A DNA stretch of 35,040 nucleotides from Bacteroidales bacterium (GCA_019038645.1 JAHOYT010000037.1:1-35040), one strand, 5' to 3'; counted from the stretch's first letter, positions 8,738 to 14,978 are shown. A program made the numbers and translations. The notes: generated from the letters alone by a model not told the origin.

Positions 8738-9354
8738 ATTAATTCGGAGCCATGCTTAGGCGATTTCAACTCCATCTGGTTGTCCCGGATACCTTCGAAA
8801 TCAGAAACTTCAGGAGAATCTTTAGGTTCGGGCGGGAAAGAAGACCGGCCTCTCATTGTACTTGAATGGGACGTTGACCAAGCATCTGCTAATATGTACT
8901 GATCTTTATATTTGGGCCAGTTTTCATGTTGTTCCTTCGATTTTTTTATGGCTTTTTTAAATTCTACGAGTGCTCCGGGATCTTTAGTGTAATATGTTTT
9001 TAACGGTTCCGGAAGATTTTTATGACCCTGGTCCAATGACCATTTTGGTGTTGAATTATCACGAGGATACATCAACCTGTACATTTCACCATTTCTTTTA
9101 AAAATGTTTTCAATATATTGAATCCTCTTAGGTTTTCTAACTTTTACATAAGTAGGTTCAGACACAAGGAATGGGTTTCGGTTAAAGAACTGATCTTTTC
9201 CATAAAACTTTCGGCCATATCCCGTGTAGCTGTCTTTATCTTTACCGGCTGCTAATCCTGCTCCTGCAACTCCGGCAAGACTTAAAACCCCTCCGGCAAG
9301 TCCGGCAGTTTTAAAAAAGTTTCGACGATTTAGTCTGGATTTAATATTTGCCAT
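8701..9354 (-). CDS. rdhA: Reductive dehalogenase catalytic subunit RdhA, N-terminal part with TAT signal
   Basis: The ATG at 9354 is chosen over 9393 because it puts the twin-arginine motif 'NRRNFFK' at residues 9-15, followed by a Gly/Ala-rich hydrophobic region ('TAGLAGGVLSLAGVAGAG'). The protein is therefore predicted to be exported folded with its cofactors. The mature part contains RdhA-like segments ('SEPTYVKVRKPKRIQYIENI', 'YILADAWSTSHSSTMRG'). The frame reads into a premature stop at 8701 after 'SELIKK', giving a meaningless tail 'LHIVLVLLL'. The -1 frame from the A7 run instead continues as good RdhA. No other damage is seen in either half, so this is one gene with one lesion, a site of recoding, or a base-call error. 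Confidence 0.88.
   Translation of the reverse strand: MANIKSRLNRRNFFKTAGLAGGVLSLAGVAGAGLAAGKDKDSYTGYGRKFYGKDQFFNRNPFLVSEPTYVKVRKPKRIQYIENIFKRNGEMYRLMYPRDNSTPKWSLDQGHKNLPEPLKTYYTKDPGALVEFKKAIKKSKEQHENWPKYKDQYILADAWSTSHSSTMRGRSSFPPEPKDSPEVSDFEGIRDNQMELKSPKHGSELIKKLHIVLVLLL
8731..8737 (-). other. Frameshift site in rdhA: A7 slippery heptamer
   Basis: On the coding strand the zero frame reads at-A AAA AAA ttg, the X XXY YYZ layout of a classic -1 slippery site. A -1 shift here, or one extra A in the transcript, exactly restores the RdhA frame (next codon 'att' for Ile of 'KKIAHSF'). Confidence 0.85.
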
Positions 9355-9377
9355 AACGGAACTCTTTGTGTGGGTTT

Positions 9378-9408
9378 CAAATATAGTTAACAATAGTTAC
9401 AATTGAAA
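9378..9408 (-). promoter_or_regulatory. Predicted rdhA promoter (Bacteroidota type)
   Basis: On the minus strand a -7 element TATATTTG (9385-9378) matches TAnnTTTG. A -33 element TTTC (9408-9405) lies 19 bp upstream, one mismatch from TTTG. It sits 24 bp before the rdhA ATG. Confidence 0.6.
9384..9400. promoter_or_regulatory. Candidate MarR operator within rdhA promoter
   Basis: TAGTTAACAATAGTTAC holds two TAGTTA boxes exactly 10 bp apart between the -33 and -7 elements. More copies of the box occur in the same divergent intergenic region: CAGTTAA near 9437, and an inverted pair AGTTAA/TTAACT at 9457-9462 and 9473-9478. Placement suits repression by the divergent MarR protein, but binding is inferred. 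Confidence 0.4.
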
Positions 9409-9500
9409 CTAATATTTTGAGAAGATTTTGAAATACAGTTAATTTAAAATCATTTTAGTTAACAAAAAGATATTAACTTTAAAGCATTAAATTTAAAATT

Positions 9501-9944
9501 ATGAATTACGATTTCGATAAATCCATTGGTAAGTTAACACAACAGGTTTCAAAAAAAATAGGTAAAAATTTAGAGAAGAGGTTCGAGGAGAATGGTATTT
9601 CTTTAAAAGCAGCTGATTGGAGTATTATATCAATGCTATATAAACATGGAAAGCGGAACCAGCGTGATATATCCGATTTTATGGCATTCGACAAAGTAAG
9701 AATCAAGCGGATAATTGATCGGTTAGAGAACAATAAACTTGTGATTAGAGAGGAATCAGAAACTGATAAGCGGTTTAATAATATAAAATTAACTGCTCAG
9801 GGAAAGAAGATGTATAAGCAGTTGGTTAAGTTTGCCGAAGAGGTTATTTCTACAGCTACAAACAGTATTCCTGATACAGACATTAATAAATGTTTGGATG
9901 TGTTGGAGTTGATTAAAGAAAATTTGATTTTAGAAGATAAATGA
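9501..9944 (+). CDS. MarR-family transcriptional regulator, probable regulator of the rdh operon
   Basis: 147 residues with the MarR dimerisation helices at both ends and a central winged helix-turn-helix (about 55-110): 'GKRNQRDISDFMAFDKVRIKRII' recognition region, then the wing 'EESETDKRFNNIKLTAQG' with the conserved Asp-Lys-Arg. MarR proteins usually repress a divergent operon until a small, often aromatic, ligand binds. Here the divergent operon is rdhABC, and MarR-type RdhR regulators are known to control rdh operons in organohalide-respiring bacteria. The 146-bp shared intergenic region carries repeated TAGTTAA boxes. Halogenated aromatic sensing is an attractive inference but not shown by the sequence. 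Confidence 0.85.
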   Translation: MNYDFDKSIGKLTQQVSKKIGKNLEKRFEENGISLKAADWSIISMLYKHGKRNQRDISDFMAFDKVRIKRIIDRLENNKLVIREESETDKRFNNIKLTAQGKKMYKQLVKFAEEVISTATNSIPDTDINKCLDVLELIKENLILEDK

Positions 9945-9965
9945 TTCCCGGTCTCTTTACATAAA

Positions 9966-10090
9966 TTATTCGATGAGTTTTTAGAGTTAGAAACGAACAC
10001 ATTAAACATTTTGCAGGTAGTAGATTAGACGCTAATATTGTAAAAAGATTTGTAGAACTTTATAATGGTGAAATTAAAATTGATAGCTAA
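9966..10090 (+). pseudogene. Remnant of a sensor histidine kinase C-terminus
   Basis: In one frame 'KLFDEF' (9963-9980) is the F box of a HATPase_c domain. At the T5 run (9978-9982) the similarity jumps frame to 'FRVRNEHIKHFAGSRLDANI' followed by 'VKRFVELYNGEIKIDS' and a TAA at 10088. This matches the end of kinases that read GTGLGL(N/S)IVKRFVELxxGEI. The G2 box Gly residues are mutated (GSRLDA) and there is a frameshift, so the fragment cannot be functional. The rest of the kinase is absent. It is a decayed gene end stranded between the MarR gene and rex. Confidence 0.75.
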
Positions 10091-10091
10091 G

Positions 10092-10121
10092 TTTGTGAGG
10101 AGCTATTTTACTGTAATCTTG
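10092..10121 (+). promoter_or_regulatory. Possible rex promoter
   Basis: TTTG (10092-10095), 18-bp spacer, TAATCTTG (10114-10121). The -7 has one mismatch to TAnnTTTG and the spacer is slightly short. It lies about 50 bp before the rex ATG. Confidence 0.35.
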
Positions 10122-10172
10122 CTTTTGTAATTTTTTTTGTAAATTGACGAATTATTTCAAATACATAGACTT

Positions 10173-10799
10173 ATGAACACACTTCCCGGAAAAACGATTG
10201 GACGATTAAGTGAATACAGAAGAACGTTGCTGAATTGTCTGGCACAGGGTAAAACACATATTTATTCGCACGAATTAGCTAATTTACAAAACATTACTGC
10301 AGTTCAGGTGCGTCGCGATATAATGTTAATCGGATACTCAACTACCTTAAAAAAAGGTTATGACGTGAAGGATCTTATTAAAGTTATAGGTGAAATAATT
10401 GATACAGATGATGGATTAAATGCGGCAATTATAGGTATTGGTAATTTGGGGCGTGCTATTGCTACATACTTTAAAGGGAAACGAACTAAATTGAAAATTG
10501 TGGCTACTTTTGATACTGATTCGGGAAAAATAAACCGGGTTATTTCGGGGGTTAAATGTTATCCAATGTCTGATTTAAGTGCCATTATTAAAGATCAGAA
10601 TATTTCAATTGCTATTCTGACAGTTCCTCCTGAATATGCATCTCCAGTGGCAGAAACACTGGTAATGGCTGGAATAAAGGGAATTCTTAATTACACATCA
10701 ACTGCATTAAATGTGTCGTCAAACGTTTATCTCGAAGAGTACGATATGATTACCTCGCTTGAAAAAGTTGCGTATTTTGTGAAGGAGAAAAATGCATAA
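10173..10799 (+). CDS. rex: Redox-sensing transcriptional repressor Rex
   Basis: 208 residues, normal for Rex. The N-terminal winged-helix domain (about 1-75) includes the recognition segment 'ITAVQVRRDI'. A Rossmann NAD(H)-binding domain follows, with 'IIGIGNLGRAIATY' (GxGxxG about 88-93) and the acidic end of strand 2 'TFDTD'. A C-terminal swap helix 'YDMITSLEKVAYFVKE' completes it. Rex represses anaerobic and fermentative genes at low NADH/NAD+ and releases DNA when NADH rises. Neighbouring hydrogenase maturation, apr-qmo and glycyl-radical genes are plausible targets. Two isolated Rex half-sites lie ahead of aprB, but no complete Rex palindrome was found in the window by eye. Confidence 0.93.
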   Translation: MNTLPGKTIGRLSEYRRTLLNCLAQGKTHIYSHELANLQNITAVQVRRDIMLIGYSTTLKKGYDVKDLIKVIGEIIDTDDGLNAAIIGIGNLGRAIATYFKGKRTKLKIVATFDTDSGKINRVISGVKCYPMSDLSAIIKDQNISIAILTVPPEYASPVAETLVMAGIKGILNYTSTALNVSSNVYLEEYDMITSLEKVAYFVKEKNA

Positions 10800-10835
10800 T
10801 TAATATTAAATCATAACTCAAAACTCTTAACTTCT

Positions 10836-10985
10836 TTATTCTATTAATTCGCGGATTTCAGTTTTCAGTTCAATAATTTCAGGACTATCCAGTGTTATGT
10901 CTTTGTTTTTAATTGTACGTAAATTAAGAATATATTTTGGTTTATTTCCGGATAGTTTTAGATTACAAACAGGAGATGCGTACAA
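10836..10985 (-). CDS. Possible small protein or 3' extension directly after response-regulator stop
   Basis: Immediately after the TAA of the receiver gene (10988-10986), in the same frame, 49 sense codons follow to a TAA at 10836. The product is protein-like: 'LYASPVCNLKLSGNKPKYIL' then 'NLRTIKNKDITLDSPEII' and 'ELKTEIRELIE'. There is no ATG; TTG at 10985 is the only plausible start. It may be a TTG-initiated small protein, stop-codon readthrough, or a remnant of a fused domain or broken gene. I do not recognise the family. Confidence that it is translated is low. Confidence 0.35.
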   Translation of the reverse strand: MYASPVCNLKLSGNKPKYILNLRTIKNKDITLDSPEIIELKTEIRELIE

Positions 10986-11378
10986 TTATTTATTCAGATG
11001 TTCATTTATTTTTTTTAGAAGGAATTCAGGTCTTACCGGTTTGGAAATGTAATCGTCGCAGCCAAACTCAAGTGCAATGGCTTCATCATCAGAAAGGGCA
11101 TAAGCTGTAAATGCAATAATAGGAATATCACGATTTACGCTTCGAATATATTTGGTAGCTTCCAGTCCGCCCATTTCCGGCATTCTTATATCCATAAGAA
11201 TGAGATCAATATCCGGATTCTTATTAAAAAGAATAACTGCCTGCTCACCATTTTCAGCATGAAAAATCTTGATATTTGTTTTTTCCAGCGATTTTTCAAT
11301 TATGATATAATTTGTTAATTCATCATCAGCAACTAAAATACTTTTATTGCTCCAGTCATAATTTTCCGATAATTTCAT
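10986..11378 (-). CDS. Single-domain response regulator (CheY-like receiver)
   Basis: 130 residues forming one receiver domain with no output domain. It has the acidic pair 'ADDE' (Asp18-Asp19), the phosphoacceptor in 'DLILMDIRMPEMGG' (Asp63), the switch Thr in 'IAFTAYAL', and the conserved Lys in 'DDYISKPVRPE'. The sequence resembles receiver domains of hybrid kinases, which act in phosphorelays. No partner kinase is intact nearby; the kinase remnant at 9966-10090 lies on the other strand beyond rex. It converges on rex and has a 49-codon in-frame reading stretch right after its stop. Confidence 0.88.
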   Translation of the reverse strand: MKLSENYDWSNKSILVADDELTNYIIIEKSLEKTNIKIFHAENGEQAVILFNKNPDIDLILMDIRMPEMGGLEATKYIRSVNRDIPIIAFTAYALSDDEAIALEFGCDDYISKPVRPEFLLKKINEHLNK

Positions 11379-11707
11379 TTGCGAATAGTTTATAATCTTT
11401 TTAGTTTACGATAATCAAAATGAAATGCTAAAATATGAATAAATTTAAGAAATAATTCTGATTCTTTTTTAATTCAGGTAAAAATTATCATCCGGAATTT
11501 TTCAATCAACATTATCTGGATTTGGTTTACAAAAACATTTCAGGAATCAATCGCATTGTTAATTAACTATGTTTAAAAGTATATCGGGAGCCATTTCTTT
11601 TACAGTAGATATTTTTTAAGCGATTAGTTTCAACAAAACTACGAAAATTGAACACAATGTATTAAGAGTTTATTTGCATATTTTTTTATTAAACCTGATA
11701 AAAATCA

Positions 11708-11739
11708 TTTGTCGTATATGCAATTACAGCATATCTTTG
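11708..11739 (+). promoter_or_regulatory. Promoter of the hydG cluster (Bacteroidota sigma-A type)
   Basis: TTTG (11708-11711), 20-bp spacer, TATCTTTG (11732-11739): both elements match the phylum consensus exactly. Transcription would start near 11745, giving a leader of about 90 nt. Confidence 0.75.
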
Positions 11740-11777
11740 TTAGCGAAATAATAGTAAAAACTATTTACTCTTTCTGA

Positions 11778-11799
11778 GAATCGGATACGTTTCTGATTC
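11778..11799 (+). promoter_or_regulatory. Leader hairpin upstream of the hydG cluster
   Basis: GAATCGGA and TCTGATTC form an 8-bp stem (one G-U) around a 6-nt loop in the predicted 5' UTR. No U-tract follows, so it is not a terminator as such. An SD-like GGAGG (11824-11828), unusually strong for this phylum, lies 7 nt before the ATG. Confidence 0.5.
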
Positions 11800-11835
11800 A
11801 AGGTTAAAGACTAAATCTAATCCGGAGGAAATCTG

Positions 11836-12087
11836 ATGGAAAAGAGAATTGGAACCGCACTTATATTAATTGAAAGCACTGATGTTGTTCTGCAAATGAA
11901 CGAAATTGCTTTTAAACATTCCAACATTATTATTGGTCGACAAGGTTTACCCCGAAGCAATGGCCAAAATATTATTTCTCTTGTTCTTGAAGGTACAACC
12001 GATGAGATTGGTTCTTTAACCGGTCAGCTTGGGCGCTTAATTGGTATCCAGGTTAAGTCAGTATTGTTGAAGAATAAAAATTTATAA
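11836..12087 (+). CDS. TM1266-family [FeFe]-hydrogenase-associated putative regulator
   Basis: 83 residues. Sequence 'RIGTALILIE', 'IIIGRQGLPR', 'IISLVLEGTTDEIGSLTGQL' and 'GRLIGIQVKSVLL' matches the small ferredoxin-like (ACT-like) TM1266 family, named for its linkage to iron-only hydrogenase maturation genes. Molecular function is unproven; the fold suggests ligand binding or regulation. It is the first gene of a cluster with hydG, 97 bp downstream. Start ATG 11836 has a strong GGAGG at 7-nt spacing. It lacks the conserved 'DVCS' Cys motif found in the two paralogs after hydG, so it is the more canonical member. Confidence 0.82.
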   Translation: MEKRIGTALILIESTDVVLQMNEIAFKHSNIIIGRQGLPRSNGQNIISLVLEGTTDEIGSLTGQLGRLIGIQVKSVLLKNKNL

Positions 12088-12184
12088 GAGTAATTGAAAT
12101 CAATATTTAGGTAAAAAAGCGAATAATTTTTTAAAATTATTGAGAAAACTTTTTTTAAAAAGGAAATTGTTAAAACCCAGTCAC

Positions 12185-13612
12185 ATGAAATTTTACCCGG
12201 AACAATACAAAATTAAAGACCAGAGAATGAAACCGTTCATTGATCCTAAAGAAATTTGGGATTACATTAATAATACCGGATCTACAAAAGAACGAGTACG
12301 TGAAGTAATTGCAAAATCGCTAAATAAGGAGCGTTTGAATTTGGAAGAAACGGCTGTATTAATTAATGCAACAGACCCGGAATTAGTAGAAGAAATTAAA
12401 CAAGGGGCCAAAGATTTAAAAACGAAAGTTTACGGAAACAGGATTGTTCTTTTTGCACCTCTATATGTTGGGAATAAGTGTACAAATAATTGTAAATATT
12501 GTGGTTTCAGAGTAACAAATAAAGATGCTGTTCGCCAAACTCTGTCTGATAAGGAATTAATTGCCGAAGTTGAGGCACTTGAAGATAATGGACAAAAAAG
12601 ATTAATATTGGTTTATGGAGAACATAAGCATTATTCTCCTGAGTTTATTGCCGAAAATGTAAAAACTGTGTATGGAGTTAAAAAAGGAAACGGAGAAATA
12701 AGAAGAGTAAATATTAATGCTGCACCATTAGAAATTGATGGATTCAGAACTGTAAAAGATGCAGGTATTGGTACATATCAGGTTTTCCAGGAAACATATC
12801 ATCCTGATGAATATGCAAAATATCATTTAGGTGGTAAAAAAAGAGATTTTGACTATCGTTTAACTTCTTTGGACCGTGCTCAGGAAGCAGGACTGGATGA
12901 TGTTGGAATCGGAGCTTTGTTTGGATTATACGATTGGAGATACGAAGTATTGGCCATGGTTCGCCATACAAATCATTTCGAAGCGTGTTATAATGTTGGG
13001 CCGCATACATTATCATTTCCCAGAATTCAGGATGCATCTACTATAGACGTTGATCCAAAATACATAGTAAATGATGATGATTTTGTTAAATTAATTGCAA
13101 TACTAAGACTGGCAGTTCCTTATACAGGAATGATTTTAACTGCACGTGAATCAGAACAAGTGCGTCGTGAAGTAATGGCTTTTGGCGTTTCTCAAATTGA
13201 TGGAGGAACAAAATTGGAGTTGGGTTCTTATCACGAAAGTCAGAATGAAGAACAAAACTTAAATCGTGAGCAATTTGCTATTAATGATAACAGATCATTA
13301 AGCGAGATTATAGATGAGTTAATAGAAAATGAATATTTACCTTCGTTTTGTACAGCATGCTATCGATTAGGAAGAACAGGAGAACACTTTATGGAGTTCT
13401 CGGTTCCGGGATTTATTAAACGCTTTTGTACACCAAATGCTATTTTAACCTTAGCTGAATATATTGAAGATTATGCAACACCTGAGGTGGCAAAAAAAGC
13501 CTGGAAAATTATCGATAAAGAAATTAAGGGTTTGGAAAGTGAAAAAGTAATTGGTCAGCTGAACGAAAGAATTGAGAAAATTAGAAATGGCGAAAGAGAT
13601 ATGTATTTTTAA
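12185..13612 (+). CDS. hydG: [FeFe]-hydrogenase maturase HydG (tyrosine lyase)
   Basis: 475 residues, normal for HydG. ATG at 12185 gives the typical beginning 'MKFYPEQYKIKDQRMKPFID'; an upstream in-frame TTG (12140) would add an atypical basic leader. The radical SAM cluster motif is 'CTNNCKYC' (Cys99, 103, 106). The C-terminal auxiliary-cluster region 'CTACYRLGRTGEHFM...FC' supplies the Cys ligands of the second [4Fe-4S] cluster. HydG cleaves tyrosine to p-cresol, CO and cyanide and builds the Fe(CO)2CN synthon for the H-cluster. The 'YGVKKGNGEIRRVNINAAPL' and 'HTLSFPRIQDAS' segments are typical of HydG and separate it from ThiH. hydE lies 18 kb away at 31514-32611; hydF and the hydrogenase itself are not in the window. 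Confidence 0.96.
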   Translation: MKFYPEQYKIKDQRMKPFIDPKEIWDYINNTGSTKERVREVIAKSLNKERLNLEETAVLINATDPELVEEIKQGAKDLKTKVYGNRIVLFAPLYVGNKCTNNCKYCGFRVTNKDAVRQTLSDKELIAEVEALEDNGQKRLILVYGEHKHYSPEFIAENVKTVYGVKKGNGEIRRVNINAAPLEIDGFRTVKDAGIGTYQVFQETYHPDEYAKYHLGGKKRDFDYRLTSLDRAQEAGLDDVGIGALFGLYDWRYEVLAMVRHTNHFEACYNVGPHTLSFPRIQDASTIDVDPKYIVNDDDFVKLIAILRLAVPYTGMILTARESEQVRREVMAFGVSQIDGGTKLELGSYHESQNEEQNLNREQFAINDNRSLSEIIDELIENEYLPSFCTACYRLGRTGEHFMEFSVPGFIKRFCTPNAILTLAEYIEDYATPEVAKKAWKIIDKEIKGLESEKVIGQLNERIEKIRNGERDMYF

Positions 13613-13657
13613 TTAAGCATTTAAGGATTTGAAAGTGAATAATTAAAAAATGAAATA

Positions 13658-13921
13658 ATGCCTGAAAAAAGAATTCTTGGAATAAATGTTCTAGATCGAA
13701 TAAAAGAAGCAGGAAGAACGCAAATGATATTAAGTAAATACGCAACATCAATTAAAACCCGTTTAGGATTTCATGAATTAAGTGAAGATGTTTGTAGTAG
13801 AAATGGTTTTGTAATTTTGGAATTAACAGGAAAAAAAACAGATTGGGATATGCTTGAAAATGAGTTAAATGACATTGGAGGGATAAATATTCAGAAAATG
13901 TCTTTTGACTTAAATAAATAA
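13658..13921 (+). CDS. TM1266-like small protein, paralog 2 (with DVCS motif)
   Basis: 87 residues, 46 bp after hydG. It shares the beta-alpha-beta pattern of the TM1266 family: 'ILGINVLDRIKEAGRTQMIL', 'SIKTRLGFHELSEDVCS', 'FVILELTGKKTDWDMLENEL'. It closely resembles the next gene, which shares 'SIKTRLG.HE', 'D(D)VCS' and 'LENEL', and is more distant from the copy ahead of hydG. The single Cys in a conserved position could bind metal or form a disulfide, but this is speculative. Likely co-transcribed with hydG. Function is unknown; the linkage suggests a role in hydrogenase maturation or its regulation. Confidence 0.75.
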   Translation: MPEKRILGINVLDRIKEAGRTQMILSKYATSIKTRLGFHELSEDVCSRNGFVILELTGKKTDWDMLENELNDIGGINIQKMSFDLNK

Positions 13922-13950
13922 TTTTGTAACTTGTTAAACTGAAATTTAAT

Positions 13951-14211
13951 ATGTCTAAAGAGACAAGAATTGTAGGTGTACTTATAACCGATAGACAAAA
14001 GGAAGCAGGTAAAGTACAGAATGTACTTACTAAATATGGTTGCTCAATTAAAACCCGTTTGGGTTTGCACGAAGTAACAGATGATGTTTGTAGTACAAGC
14101 GGATTACTGTTACTGGAACTATCAGGAAATTTATCCGAAATGGATAAACTGGAAAATGAGCTGGTTGCCGTTGAGGGCACTCAAACTCAGAAGATGATTT
14201 TTGTGGATTAA
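13951..14211 (+). CDS. TM1266-like small protein, paralog 3 (with DVCS motif)
   Basis: 86 residues, 29 bp after paralog 2 and clearly duplicated from the same ancestor: 'IVGVLITDRQKEAGKVQNVL', 'CSIKTRLGLHEVTDDVCS', 'LLLLELSGNLSEMDKLENEL'. It has a second Cys ('GCSIKTR') that paralog 2 lacks. It ends the hydG cluster and is followed by a rho-independent terminator 20 bp downstream. Predicted small alpha/beta ferredoxin-like fold, cytoplasmic, possibly forming homo- or hetero-oligomers with the other two copies. No function can be assigned beyond hydrogenase association. Confidence 0.75.
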   Translation: MSKETRIVGVLITDRQKEAGKVQNVLTKYGCSIKTRLGLHEVTDDVCSTSGLLLLELSGNLSEMDKLENELVAVEGTQTQKMIFVD

Positions 14212-14231
14212 ATTTTAGGGTATTGAAAAAG

Positions 14232-14265
14232 AAAAGCGCGGATAGATTTTATTCGCGCTTTTTTT
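14232..14265 (+). terminator. Rho-independent terminator of the hydG cluster
   Basis: GCGCGGAT and ATTCGCGC form an 8-bp stem with a 7-nt loop, flanked by AAAA and a T7 run. It starts 20 bp after the last TM1266-like gene. Confidence 0.88.
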
Positions 14266-14499
14266 GTAATTATTTTTATATTCCGTTGAGATTTTTATAC
14301 ATATTCAGAAATACTATATATTTTCTGTCCTGGCAAAGATTTTTTTTGTCAAAAACTACTAAAAGATATTTGTTTATCAGGTAATTATATTTAACTTGTA
14401 GTTAGTAAAAGAAATAAAATGTTTTTTTAACTAAACTTTAATTAATTTAATTCGTTTAAAATATAGTGGTTAAACTGGATTTAGAAAAACTTCAGATTA

Positions 14500-14877
14500 A
14501 TGGAAGATTTATTAATACAAAGTACGGAATCGACTCCTCAAATTGATTTTAAGAAATCAGGTCAATTGAGTATTAAAGGAAAATCATTACCTGAAGATCC
14601 TAAGAGATTTTATACTTCACTTTTTAAATGGGCTGAGGAGTTATCAGCAGAAGAAGTTCAACTCGATGTTAAACTGGAGTATGTTAATACTTCTTCATCG
14701 AAAAATATAATAGAGCTGATAAAAGTTGTTGATAGAAGCCAAAAAATCAGACATTTAAATTTGAATTGGTATTATGAGATTGATGATACGGATATGTTAG
14801 AATTTGGAGAAATGATTGAACGAAGTTTGAAAAGGACAAAAGCCAGCTACATTGAATGTGAAGATATTGATGATTAA
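14500..14877 (+). CDS. SiaC-family (DUF1987) regulatory phosphoprotein
   Basis: 125 residues. The sequence matches the DUF1987/SiaC family: 'TPQIDFKKSGQLSIKGKSLP', the 'KLEYVNTSSSKNIIELI' segment, and 'LNWYYEIDDTDMLEFGE'. In Pseudomonas, SiaC switches a diguanylate cyclase depending on phosphorylation of a Thr in the equivalent 'NTSS.K' loop, set by the SiaA phosphatase and SiaB kinase. Here the candidate residues are Thr64-Ser67. No siaA, siaB or cyclase lies in the window, so the partner is unknown and the output may be different. It stands alone between the hydG-cluster terminator and a convergent qmoC, with a palindromic repeat after its stop. Confidence 0.85.
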   Translation: MEDLLIQSTESTPQIDFKKSGQLSIKGKSLPEDPKRFYTSLFKWAEELSAEEVQLDVKLEYVNTSSSKNIIELIKVVDRSQKIRHLNLNWYYEIDDTDMLEFGEMIERSLKRTKASYIECEDIDD

Positions 14878-14919
14878 ATTATATAATTTGAAATAGAGGG
14901 CGATCTAAAAAAAGTAATT

Positions 14920-14978
14920 GTCATTCTGAGCGAAGTCGAAGAATCTATTCCGTTAAACATGGGATAGGCTCAATGACT
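14920..14978. repeat. REP-like palindromic intergenic element (copy 1)
   Basis: GTCATTCTGAGC at the left pairs with GGCTCAATGAC at the right, with an inner CTATTCC/GGGATAG stem. It lies between two convergent genes, so it may serve as a bidirectional terminator. The 'cattctgagcgaagtcgaag' core is a motif I recognise as recurrent between genes in Bacteroidota genomes. Confidence 0.7.

Larger units (their letters stand above)
11379..11835. other. 458-bp intergenic region upstream of the hydG cluster
   Basis: AT-rich spacer between two divergent genes. It contains the hydG-cluster promoter (11708-11739), a leader hairpin (11778-11799) and a strong Shine-Dalgarno. The left part (11380-11700) shows no convincing gene; a ~34-codon open stretch near 11470-11570 on the plus strand has no recognised match. 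Confidence 0.6.

Noticed and set aside
7877-9354. Epoxyqueuosine reductase (QueG)
   Set aside because: A TAT signal, an RdhB-like anchor, an RdhC-like partner and RdhA-type segments are present; QueG is cytoplasmic and lacks them.
9950-10090. Non-coding spacer with only a promoter for rex
   Set aside because: Translation gives a clear histidine-kinase C-terminus with a frame jump, so it was called a pseudogene remnant.
11470-11575. Short open stretch as a gene
   Set aside because: About 34 codons, no start codon or recognisable similarity; treated as chance.
12140-12184. Longer HydG start at a TTG codon
   Set aside because: The added 15 residues are basic and unlike HydG; ATG 12185 gives the standard N-terminus and usual length.
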